This document shows, one piece after another, positions 15,549 to 23,897 of a stretch of 26,614 nucleotides of DNA. The notes under the pieces are model-generated. The model had not been told where the DNA came from. It did no database searches and was given only the letters and a program-made list of their open reading frames with translations. The position numbers and the translations under genes were made by a program. The first letter of the stretch is position 1, and each line of letters begins with the position of its first letter. This stretch comes from JBBDJB01 sp040880125 (lineage in GTDB: Bacteria; Planctomycetota; Planctomycetia; Pirellulales; JBBDJB01). The stretch is taken from positions 1 to 26,614 of the forward strand of contig JBBDJB010000026.1 of assembly GCA_040880125.1 (NCBI GenBank), in the 5' to 3' direction.

Positions 15549-16254
15549 GAGCAACCAGTCAGTGCGTTACAAAGAGTCGTTCGGTCACGGAAATCCATCT
15601 GATTAGGCGGAATACCTCTGGCTACGGATTCAGCAAACAGAGATATAGCAGCACCGAATGGGCATCCCATCGCCACTACAATTAAAATCAACCAAGGAAT
15701 GGGGATAGGCAACGGTGCCAATCCACTCGGATCAGAAAGAGTTGCTGGTCGATTGTTGACATATTGGTATGAGCGAATATCCCCGTAGATTTGGGGATGC
15801 GATGTAGCCTGTGATTGGAAGAGCGCTTTCAAAAGCGGGTCCTCGCTCATCCACCGTGCACTTGCGACATGGTAGCTCCGGGCGCGAACGTGGTAGAGCG
15901 GGCCGAGGGACGGCTCGTGGCGGTATCCGACGCGGCCGACCCAGCCGAAGGGGCTGGTGTTCGTGCCGCTGGTCGTGTGCACCTCGCCGAAGGCCTTGTA
16001 GACCGCGCTGTAAACCTCCGCTTGATTGCTGTCGACCAGCCGCCGGGTCGAACCCAGGAAGAGAAAGGGCATTTAGTTTTCCGCTCAGGGCGGCTTGCAG
16101 TTGATCAACAGTCCGCCCCCCGGTGGAGCTGTACTCGATCAGCGCGTCACCAAGGCGGAGAACGCATCGAGGACGTTTATACGCGACGACAGGCATCGAG
16201 CAGGTGGAACCGGGAATCAGCTCCGTTCACGTGGCTGATCAGGTTGCCATACAT
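15545..16254 (-). pseudogene. Orphan RHS C-terminal module with its own tip
   Basis: Minus-strand sequence from 16254 matches the end of the complete RHS gene: YGNLISHV, then SRFHL, then (after a frame-disrupting insert of about 125 bp, roughly 16055-16185) LGSTRRLVDSNQAEVYSAVYKAFGEVHT, GWVGRVGYRHEPSLGPLYHVRARSYH and ARWMSEDP. The last core part is diverged but keeps the YQYVNNRPATLSDPSG end. After DPSG comes a tip of about 60 residues unlike that of the complete gene, with a hydrophobic stretch (IPWLILIVVAMGCPFGAAISLFAE) and two late Cys residues. The frame from 16072 to 15545 is open. There is no start or repeat region upstream, so it is probably silent unless recombined onto a full RHS gene. 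Confidence 0.8.
15881..16044 (-). repeat. Direct repeat of RHS core, displaced copy
   Basis: About 165 bp here are nearly identical to 17717-17881 inside the complete RHS gene, with only a handful of substitutions seen by eye. It encodes the conserved segment from about VDSNQAEVY to YHVRAR. Such a long near-identical block can serve for homologous recombination between the two copies. Confidence 0.8.
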
Positions 16255-16473
16255 CGCTGTCAAGACGCTTCTTTTTTCTCGTCGGCGGATCCTGCGCATA
16301 TCCGTGAATTGAAAACGCCAGATGGACCGCATAAAATATCGATGTTCTCCTCAGATGGCTCGAGGTAGGCCCGAATACCCCCTTTAGCCGGGCCGATACC
16401 ACATTGCTGTCGCAGATTGCAACGTCGCCCAGGGGAAAGTGATTCGCAATCGAATTTACTAGAGGCATCACAA

Positions 16474-17121
16474 ATGCAAACGGGCAGTACAACGTGTAAA
16501 TGGGGCGGCTTTGGTGGACTCTCGGCACTATTGGCGTTTACGGCGCCGTTCTTGGTATATTATTACCCGACGCTTCCCTACGGGACGTTTTGGACTTCAA
16601 TACTCGTTGCTATTCCGATGGCATTGGTTTTTATTACAGCAATATCTATCTTCATTGTTTCGCTCATTGGTCTCGTCTTCCGTAGGTTTCGCCGCAATGC
16701 TGCCCGTGTACTAATTGCGGCATTTGTTGTGTTGGCCCCTATGTTCATGGGCTTGCGATGGAGCCGACAGTTACGCATGAATGAGTTTCGCGCGTTCGCC
16801 CTGCGTAGCGAAAGCCTTGTGCAGCATATCAAGGAGTTCGAGCAAGACACCGGCCATCCGCCGCAAACATTGAGCGCATTGGTGCCGCAATATGTCACCG
16901 AGATACCGTCGACGCAGATGGGGGCCTACCCGAACTACCAGTACTACTTGGCCAATGAGGGTCCGTATGATTGGATTGGAAACCCATGGGTGCTTTTTGT
17001 ATACGCGCCATGTTTCGGTGCGTTTGACAAGTTTTTGTTCCTGCCGAACCACAACTATCCCGACGTTGGGTTTGGGGGACCCATCGAACGAGTTGAGGAT
17101 TGGGCTTATGTTCACGAGTAG
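16474..17121 (+). CDS. Membrane protein with pseudopilin-like soluble domain
   Basis: This 215-aa protein has three hydrophobic helices in its first half (about residues 14-30, 38-65 and 75-92). A soluble domain begins near RSESLVQHIKEFEQDTGHPPQTLSALVPQYVTEIPST, which resembles the variable-domain opening of GspG/type II pseudopilins, and ends with FLFLPNHNYPDVGFGGPIERVEDWAYVHE. Similar endings recur, to my knowledge, in uncharacterised bacterial proteins of this kind. The ATG at 16474 is chosen for an AGAGG box 9 nt upstream; an earlier in-frame start at 16417 has none. It is convergent with the complete RHS gene (98 bp between stops) and lies between that gene and the orphan tip. It looks more AT-rich than the surroundings, which suggests transfer. 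An immunity or accessory role is only a guess. Confidence 0.75.
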   Translation: MQTGSTTCKWGGFGGLSALLAFTAPFLVYYYPTLPYGTFWTSILVAIPMALVFITAISIFIVSLIGLVFRRFRRNAARVLIAAFVVLAPMFMGLRWSRQLRMNEFRAFALRSESLVQHIKEFEQDTGHPPQTLSALVPQYVTEIPSTQMGAYPNYQYYLANEGPYDWIGNPWVLFVYAPCFGAFDKFLFLPNHNYPDVGFGGPIERVEDWAYVHE

Positions 17122-17219
17122 GGTTAGCCAATAAGATTCATGGGTATTTTGCATCGATTCGTTTTGCAGAACCTCCGTCATTTGGCGCGCTGCCCATTTC
17201 GTGTAACTGCCAGCTGCCA

Positions 17220-20200
17220 TTACCCATTCGGATATAGGTCGTGGCAAATGCAATCGCAGGATTTAAACACGTTATATGAATGCAGCAATCCATTCAAATT
17301 TGCCACCAGATCGCGAAATTCGCTACTACTGGTCGGATCGAATAACTGAACAAACTCAATTGCCGCCCAAATAGCGGCAGGGATTTGAGGTGCCGTGAAA
17401 AGTGTGCATCGGTTATGACAACAATTATTAAAGCAATGTTGGATGCGGTCTAAATGTATGGGGTGAGGGCCACCAATTTTACCTTCCACGTTATAAGTTG
17501 TGTCTCTCCGGTAGCAGGCATAGGAACACGCGATATCCCATATCGCACGCGCAGCAACGGCTCCAACCACGATAACCACAACCGGGAGAATAGCGCCGCT
17601 CGGGTCGATGAACGTGACCGGATTGCTCAACGCGTAGCGATGCAAATTCGCATCTCCTCCCTCAAACCCCAGCGGGTCCTGGCTGGTCCAGCGGGCGGTA
17701 CCGGGGTGGTAGTGGCGGGCGCGGACGTGGTAGAGCGGGCCGAGGGACGGCTCGTGGCGGTAGCCGACGCGGCCGACCCAGCCGTAGGGGCTGGTGTTCG
17801 TGCCGCTGGACGTGTGCACCTCACCGAAGGCCTTGTAGACCGCGCTGTAAACCTCCGCTTGATTGCTGTCGACCAGCCGGGTTGTCGAACCCAGCGCGTC
17901 GAACAGGTGGAACCGGGAGTTGGCCCCTTTCACGTGGCTGATCAGGTTGCCGTACATCCGCGGCTCATACGTGTACAGGCTCTTGGTCGCTCCCTCCTTC
18001 TGCATGAGGATGTTCTGGCCGTCCCAGACGAAGCTGGTGGACAGGCTGTTGTCGAGCCGGTGGACCAATTGGCCGTCGGCGTTGTAGGTCATCGTCACGC
18101 CGGGGGGCGACGGATACGCGCCCGTCATGCGATTCAATTCGTCCCACTGGAAGGTAGTGGAAGATGCACCGACCGGCGCGATCTCCAGCAGGTTGCCGGC
18201 CGCGTCGTAGGTGTACGTGGCGAGCAACTGGCCGACTTCGGCATCGGACGTGAGCTGGTTCGCCGCGTCGTAAGCGAACGTAGTATACCCGCCGCCGGAC
18301 TTCATTTCGATCCGGTTGCCGACCGGATCGTAGGAGTGCGTGACGTTGAACGGCTCGAAGGAGAGCCGCTGCTCGTTGATAAGCTGGTAGGCCTCGTCGT
18401 ACTTCCATGACCCGGAGAAGAAGCCGTCGGTGTAGGAGAGCGGGTTGCCGACGTTGTCGTGCGTGTTGTATGCGATGCCCCACACGGGATCGTTATTGGC
18501 CTTGCGGTAGTCGATCTCCGTGAGTCGGTCCGCCGCGTCGTAGGTGCGGTACTCGATAAGGCCGCCGTCGTCGGTCCTTTGCTCGATAAGCCTTCCGGCG
18601 TCGTCCCAGGCGAATGTCGTCAGTTCGCTCTGCGGATTGACGAGCGTCTCCAGGCGGCCGGCGGCATCGTAGGTGTAGGTGAAGTGGCTGCCGTCCGGCT
18701 CGATCATCACGCGCCGTTCGTCGCGTATCGTATGGGCGTACCTAACCGACTTGCCCTCCGGATTGTTCACTTGAGTGACACGATCCAGGCTGTCGTAACC
18801 GTAGGTGGTCAGGCCCGTGGGATCGGCCATGCTTACACGGTTATTGTTCTCGTCGTAGGTAAACGTGTACAAAAGGCCGGAGGGGCTGGAGAGCTGGTCG
18901 ACCAGCAGCCCGGCACTATTATACCCGAAGGTGGTAATAATGTTGCGCGCGTCCAGTCGTCCCGCCATCCTCCCGGCGTCGTCGTACGAAAAAGTTGTCC
19001 GCCGCCCGAGCGGGTCGAGTTGCGTCCGCACGCGGCCGTCGTCGTCGTAGAGGAACGACGTGCGGTTGCCGCGCGCGTCGACCAGGGCCTTCCGCTGACC
19101 GGCCTCGTCGTAGACGATGGTGGTGCGATGGCCCAGGGCGCTCACGGTGGCCTCCGGTCGGCCGGCGCCGTCGTAAGCCGTGGACGTGCGGTGGTTTTCG
19201 GCATCCTGCACCGCCTCCTGCCGCCCGGCATCGTCGTACAGGAACGACGTGATGTGGCCCAGCGGATTGACGGTCGACTCGAGTTGCCCGGCGTCGTCGA
19301 AGTTAAAGCTCGTGATGTGCCCCAGCGGGTTGGTCGAGCGGGTCCGCCGGCCGGCGTCGTCGTAGGCGTAGCTGGTGATGTGGCCCAGCGGGTTGATCAT
19401 TTGCAGCACGTTGCCGGCGTCGTCGTACACGGTCGTGGTGCGGAAGCCGAGTGGATCCCGCCGCTCGATCAGGCGGCCCGCCAGGTCGTAGGTGAGCGTG
19501 ACGCGGCGGTTCTGCGCGTTGACCATGGCTTCCACTCGCCCGGCGTCGTCGTAAACGGTGGTGGTGCGGAAGCCGCGGGCGTTCTCCGTGGCCACCTGCC
19601 GACCGGCGTCATAGACGCTGCTGGTGCGATGACCCAGGGCGTCTTCGACCGCCTCGAGCTGGTTGAGCACCGTGTAGTGGTTGGTGGTTATTGCGCCGAG
19701 CGGGTTGGTGACCGAATGCAGATTGCCCGCCAGGTCGTAGGCCAGCGTGGTGCGGTGGCCGAGCGACGTGATGCTGGAGTGCATCCGGTTCAGGTCGTCG
19801 TAGGTGAACGAAGTGATGCGATCGAGCGCATCGGTGATCCATTTGCGGTTGCCGGCCTCGTCGTAGGAGAACGTGGTGCGGTGGCCGAGCGGATTTACCC
19901 TGGCCGTCAGCCGGCCGGCCTGGTCGTAGACGAACGAGGAAATCTCGCCGGCCGAGTTGGTGACGGTCTTCAGATCGCCGTCGCCGTCATAAGTGAAGCT
20001 GGTCCGCCGGTTCAGCGGATCGACGGTGGCCTCGACGCGGCCCCGGCTGTCGTACACGTTGGTGGTGATGTTGCCCAGCGGGTCGGTAGTCTGTTTGACC
20101 TGGCCGTTGTTGTTGTAGGTGAAGGCAGTGATCTTGCCGCGGGCGTCGATCCGCTGCGTGACCCGGCCCATGTCGTCGCGCATAAACGTGGTCGACTCGT

Positions 20201-22511
20201 TCTCCGCGTTGGTGACGCGCTTGATCTGCAGGTTGTTGTCGTAGACGTAGCTGGTGCGCTGGCCCAGGGCGTTTTCGAAAGCCACAAGCTGCCCCTCGTC
20301 CGGTCCGGTGTCGGAGTAGACCAGCGTGAAGCGGTGGCCCAAGGGATCGGTCTCGCCGATCACCTGGCCGCGGGCGTTGTAGGTGTAACTGTAGCGATCG
20401 CCGGTGGCGTCGACAACGGCCGTGCGGTCGGCGCCGTCCCAGACCAGCGAGGTGACGTTCCCCAGCGGATCGGTTAATTCTTTCAGGCGGCCATTGCTAT
20501 CGTAGGCGAAGCCGTGAATCGCTCCGTCCGGGAGTTGATAGGACAGCAGGCGCTGCGTGCGGAGGCCGGATTGCTCTTCGTAGGTCAGCGTGGTGCGGTT
20601 GCCGCGCGGGTCGGTGTAGCTGCGCAGGAAGCCGTCTTCGTAGGTGTACTCCGCCTGGCCGCCGTCGGCGGGCGTGAGAATCTCGGCGATTCGGCGAGCG
20701 CCATCGTACAGGATGGTGGTCCGGCCGCCGTCGGGCTCGAGGATCTCGGTTTCGCTCCAGTCGTTCCACTGGAAGGTGGTGTCCATATTATCGGCGCGCT
20801 GGATCGCCCACAGCCAGCCGTTTTCTCTGTATTGATAGACTGTGGTATTTAATTCCGGATCTGTATAGTTATTTAGATTATGGTCGGAATACCCGATCTC
20901 CGCTTCGCACATCTCTGGCGTGGTGATCTTGACCAAGTCGTATTGGTTATCGCCGGTATTTTTTTCCAGCGCATATACCGTATCTCGACCGGCCGGATCC
21001 TCGACCGTGATCGTTCTCTCGGAGGCCGAAACGGTCTGATACGTCAGCGTGGTGACACGTCCCAGCGGTCCGGTGATCGTGCGCACGCACTCGGTGTGGG
21101 TGGTGTCATAGGTGAGCGTCCAGCGGTCACCGGCCGGTGTGCGGATGCTCTCCAACAGACCATCGCTACTGGTTGTGGACTGGTAGTGATAAGCCATTCC
21201 CTCTGGTGTGGTCTCCACCAGCTTGCCGGAGACCTCCTTCAGCGAGTTGACCACGCCGGAGGCCGGCCAGTAGACGCCGTTAATGTCCTTGGCGACGTAG
21301 CTGCGGATCCATCGGTTGCCGGTGATCACCCGGGCCGTCGCGCTGCTCGGCTCTTCCACCTTGCGGCTGAATTGCATTCCCCATCCGGCACCGTATCCGT
21401 AGTCGGAGCCGTCATCCGAGGCACCGCGGGAGTTATACGTGAAAATGGGCGTGGGATCGAACAGGCCGGTGCGTGGCGGAGCCGACTGCAAGACGAGACT
21501 GCCGGTGCGGAAATCGACCGATGCGGGACTGCCATCGGCTCCCGGCAGTCGCGGCGTGGCCTGGCCGATTACCTCATTGAGTTGATCCATAGCCCGGCCG
21601 AGGCCGTGACGGGAATAGACCGGTTTGTCGCCATGCTTCCAGCGATCCGGTAGGTTGTGCAGGGACGGCGGGCCACCACGTCCTGGCCGGCAGCCGCTGC
21701 CGCATCCGCCTTGTCCGCCGGGAGTGGTCGGCGGAGGCCCGGCGCACTCCCGCCGCTGAATGAGTTTGCATTCTGCGAGATTCAGATCGCCGACGATCTC
21801 TGGAGGTGCAAGACCGTAGCCGCACTCGCACTCGATTTCTTCGTTGGAGCGAACGACCTCCCCTGCGATTTCTCCTTCCGCCTTACAGCACATCGTCGGC
21901 CCGCCCACCGGCGGAACCACCACAATACCGTCCTTGCAACCCAGGCACGCTGCCTCATCCTTCGTGACGCTGGTGGCTGCCAAATCCGACACCGTGGGAG
22001 AGACAGCTATGGAAGAGCTGGTGAATGTGCATTCAAAATTCCCAGCAGAATGCTCTTGCTGGCCTTGAAGGTACTCGAGAGTAGCCGATTCATCGCAGCT
22101 TTTCAGGCCAGTCTTTTGCCAAGTAATGAACCCCGCCGTCGCGCGCATCGTGAGAGTGCCGTCAGACTGTCGAAATAGGAATAGGTTTACAGGACCACCT
22201 TGACCACACGCAGTGCATTGAGGCGTAGTATTCCATAGGAAGTTGCAGGCCCAATAGTCCTGCGCGTCTACGGTAATAGTGTTCGACCCGATATGAACTG
22301 CATGAAACGAATTGTTCCACCATTTGCAGAATCGCCGTGTTTCGGGAGTACCGTATTGTGGATCTGGTAGCGGATCCCAAAAGCATTCGAGCGTTGGGTG
22401 GTCGTTCTGGCACTCTTCTTCCGAAGCGCCCGCAAGGCCCAATGAATATGCCAAAGGATTTCCATTGGGACAAATATCGCCGCAACCACAGGGTCGGCTC
22501 GTCTCGGACAT
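17220..22511 (-). CDS. Complete RHS/YD-repeat protein with Cys-rich ends, putative polymorphic toxin
   Basis: This 1763-aa protein has four parts. Residues 1 to about 320 are Cys-rich (more than 20 Cys, starting CGCGDICPNGNP, and ending in a Gly/Cys stretch GGCGSGCRPGRGG). Residues about 325-590 lead into the repeats (SPASVDFRTGSLVLQ, FTYNSRG). Residues about 590-1500 are YD repeats with a 21-residue period, such as NPLGHITSYAYDDAGRRTRST. Residues about 1535-1639 are the RHS core end, with HVRARHYHPGTARWTSQDPLGFEGG and LSNPVTFIDPSG, the usual self-cleavage region. A variable tip of 124 residues follows. No signal peptide, PAAR or VgrG part is seen. The ATG at 22511 has GGGAG 9 nt upstream; a TTG at 22628 overlapping the previous stop would add 39 residues. 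RHS proteins form a cocoon around a toxic tip. The tip here begins with a hydrophobic helix (AILPVVVIVVGAVAARAIW), has nine Cys, and matches no family I know. Confidence 0.92.
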   Translation of the reverse strand: MSETSRPCGCGDICPNGNPLAYSLGLAGASEEECQNDHPTLECFWDPLPDPQYGTPETRRFCKWWNNSFHAVHIGSNTITVDAQDYWACNFLWNTTPQCTACGQGGPVNLFLFRQSDGTLTMRATAGFITWQKTGLKSCDESATLEYLQGQQEHSAGNFECTFTSSSIAVSPTVSDLAATSVTKDEAACLGCKDGIVVVPPVGGPTMCCKAEGEIAGEVVRSNEEIECECGYGLAPPEIVGDLNLAECKLIQRRECAGPPPTTPGGQGGCGSGCRPGRGGPPSLHNLPDRWKHGDKPVYSRHGLGRAMDQLNEVIGQATPRLPGADGSPASVDFRTGSLVLQSAPPRTGLFDPTPIFTYNSRGASDDGSDYGYGAGWGMQFSRKVEEPSSATARVITGNRWIRSYVAKDINGVYWPASGVVNSLKEVSGKLVETTPEGMAYHYQSTTSSDGLLESIRTPAGDRWTLTYDTTHTECVRTITGPLGRVTTLTYQTVSASERTITVEDPAGRDTVYALEKNTGDNQYDLVKITTPEMCEAEIGYSDHNLNNYTDPELNTTVYQYRENGWLWAIQRADNMDTTFQWNDWSETEILEPDGGRTTILYDGARRIAEILTPADGGQAEYTYEDGFLRSYTDPRGNRTTLTYEEQSGLRTQRLLSYQLPDGAIHGFAYDSNGRLKELTDPLGNVTSLVWDGADRTAVVDATGDRYSYTYNARGQVIGETDPLGHRFTLVYSDTGPDEGQLVAFENALGQRTSYVYDNNLQIKRVTNAENESTTFMRDDMGRVTQRIDARGKITAFTYNNNGQVKQTTDPLGNITTNVYDSRGRVEATVDPLNRRTSFTYDGDGDLKTVTNSAGEISSFVYDQAGRLTARVNPLGHRTTFSYDEAGNRKWITDALDRITSFTYDDLNRMHSSITSLGHRTTLAYDLAGNLHSVTNPLGAITTNHYTVLNQLEAVEDALGHRTSSVYDAGRQVATENARGFRTTTVYDDAGRVEAMVNAQNRRVTLTYDLAGRLIERRDPLGFRTTTVYDDAGNVLQMINPLGHITSYAYDDAGRRTRSTNPLGHITSFNFDDAGQLESTVNPLGHITSFLYDDAGRQEAVQDAENHRTSTAYDGAGRPEATVSALGHRTTIVYDEAGQRKALVDARGNRTSFLYDDDGRVRTQLDPLGRRTTFSYDDAGRMAGRLDARNIITTFGYNSAGLLVDQLSSPSGLLYTFTYDENNNRVSMADPTGLTTYGYDSLDRVTQVNNPEGKSVRYAHTIRDERRVMIEPDGSHFTYTYDAAGRLETLVNPQSELTTFAWDDAGRLIEQRTDDGGLIEYRTYDAADRLTEIDYRKANNDPVWGIAYNTHDNVGNPLSYTDGFFSGSWKYDEAYQLINEQRLSFEPFNVTHSYDPVGNRIEMKSGGGYTTFAYDAANQLTSDAEVGQLLATYTYDAAGNLLEIAPVGASSTTFQWDELNRMTGAYPSPPGVTMTYNADGQLVHRLDNSLSTSFVWDGQNILMQKEGATKSLYTYEPRMYGNLISHVKGANSRFHLFDALGSTTRLVDSNQAEVYSAVYKAFGEVHTSSGTNTSPYGWVGRVGYRHEPSLGPLYHVRARHYHPGTARWTSQDPLGFEGGDANLHRYALSNPVTFIDPSGAILPVVVIVVGAVAARAIWDIACSYACYRRDTTYNVEGKIGGPHPIHLDRIQHCFNNCCHNRCTLFTAPQIPAAIWAAIEFVQLFDPTSSSEFRDLVANLNGLLHSYNVFKSCDCICHDLYPNG
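17717..17881 (-). repeat. Direct repeat of RHS core, copy within the complete gene
   Basis: This is the partner of the block at 15881-16044. A shorter second block of similarity (around 17905-17957 against 16200-16254) lies just beyond it, separated in the displaced copy by an insert of about 125 bp. Confidence 0.8.
18960..20480. repeat. 63-bp tandem repeats encoding RHS YD units
   Basis: Within the RHS gene the DNA itself is tandemly repeated with a 63-bp period. For example the word CCGGCGTCGTCG starts at 19288, 19351 and 19414. Units near 19200-19430 are the most alike and the outer ones more diverged. This pattern points to unit gain, loss or gene conversion inside the array. Confidence 0.75.
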
Positions 22512-22624
22512 CAGTCTATCTCCCAGTCGTGAGGTATCAGCGTCCGAACCGGCTCTCAGCCCGGTCGCTGCGGTTTCGTGAAAAAGACGCAAGATGGTTA
22601 TGTTTCCGTAATGCAAATGGTCAC

Positions 22625-23692
22625 TCAATCCGGATTCCCGGCTTGGCCCACGGCCTCTTCCGCGTCGAATTCGACTCCAACGAATGCACTAGCATTTGGC
22701 CCTCCCTTGTCGCCAGGCTCTATCGGTGCAAAGCCCGCCAGGGCCGGTTCCCAGTGGTGTACCGCCAGGCTTGACGCTCGGCACCAGTGCCGCAGTCCTC
22801 TGGCCACTTGCTCTACGCCGGTGGATTCCAGATGCCCGGCACGCATGGCCGCGTGGGACACCAACGCTCGCGCCGCCGGATTGGGCAGCACCACCGCACC
22901 GATGTTTGGCATCCTCTCGTCCAAGACACCGGCGGAGTCCCAACCGCCCTTCACGAGTGTCAGTGACGTGTCCGTTGAATCGTTCGCGGACATTGATCTG
23001 CGACCGGTCAGTGAAACAAAGCCCAAGTCGCCAGCCGGCCACAGTTCACGTTGCAAGAACGACCGCAAGCCTTTACAGAACACGACTCCGTCGAAGGTAA
23101 TCAGATAGGCCTGCGCGTAGGGCTCCTGCCACAACAGGTGCATTATCGCTGTTACCCAACTTCCCCAAGTGCCGATGCGCGAGTTGGGCGACTGCGAGTC
23201 AACAGCGGGTGCTGACGCTACATCAAATACATGCGTGTTCGGCCAACCGGCACGCGCGAGGCTCTGTTGGGTCCGATCGACGTGAGCGTCCTCTCCAGAA
23301 GCCGCGAGCAAGCCAACTACCCAGGTGGATACGCTGCCCTTGTCGAGCTGCGGCGTATAATCGCGGCAGTGCTTGCAAGCTTCGTAGGTCGTCTCCTGAT
23401 GTGCCGGATGGTGACACTGAAAGACCTTCAACTTGACCGATCCCCGACACGTCCGGCAGTCGCGGGTGCCGCTCTGCTCTCCGAGGTAGAAACACGGCCC
23501 GTCGTTTTCAAAGAACGGCGGCGGCCGATAGGGAAGAAACTCGTTCGGCGGCGGTTCGTGACAGTACTTGCATTGGCGGCAGATGCTCCGCGTCACCACA
23601 TTGCCCTTGACCATCATCTTCGGGTGGGCGCAAAAGTAGAGCTGCGGCTGGCCTGGAATTTCTCGCCGAGAATGACAGGGCACAAAAGCCAT
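22625..23692 (-). CDS. GT-like protein with Cys-rich zinc-ribbon-like N-terminus
   Basis: This 355-aa protein starts with about 120 residues holding paired Cys motifs: CRQCKYC, CRTCRGSVKLKVFQC, and CKHCRDY. That pattern recurs in planctomycete proteins of glycosyltransferase loci and looks like small zinc ribbons. From WVVGLLAASGEDAHVDRTQQSL onward it resembles a glycosyltransferase-type alpha/beta domain, with AYLITFDGVVFCKGLRSFLQREL in the position of the GT25-like 'DD..F' block, although the acidic pair is reduced to a single Asp. The donor and acceptor are unknown. The ATG is firmly supported by AAGGAG 9 nt upstream. Its stop overlaps a possible TTG start of the RHS gene, and the two are probably co-transcribed. 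Confidence 0.65.
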   Translation of the reverse strand: MAFVPCHSRREIPGQPQLYFCAHPKMMVKGNVVTRSICRQCKYCHEPPPNEFLPYRPPPFFENDGPCFYLGEQSGTRDCRTCRGSVKLKVFQCHHPAHQETTYEACKHCRDYTPQLDKGSVSTWVVGLLAASGEDAHVDRTQQSLARAGWPNTHVFDVASAPAVDSQSPNSRIGTWGSWVTAIMHLLWQEPYAQAYLITFDGVVFCKGLRSFLQRELWPAGDLGFVSLTGRRSMSANDSTDTSLTLVKGGWDSAGVLDERMPNIGAVVLPNPAARALVSHAAMRAGHLESTGVEQVARGLRHWCRASSLAVHHWEPALAGFAPIEPGDKGGPNASAFVGVEFDAEEAVGQAGNPD

Positions 23693-23897
23693 GTTCCCGT
23701 ACTCCTTCTATGCGCCGTAGGCGAAGATGCTTAGTTCCTAATTGTGGCACGTCGGTGCTTATGACCGGCATGAGTGAAGTGTATAGCATCGTGAATAATA
23801 AACAAAGCGCGTAAACGCACCATTTTAATATGCCGTCCTGCGGCCGTGTATGTGCAGTGCATCATAGCGCGGCCCCCGTCGGCCCTGTCGCCGGACC

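Noticed and set aside
18459..20477. 672-aa open frame on the plus strand, antisense to RHS
   Set aside because: It is the mirror of the RHS tandem repeats. The GC-rich 63-bp units leave one antisense frame open, and its translation is repetitive V/G/R/A text without a domain or start signal.
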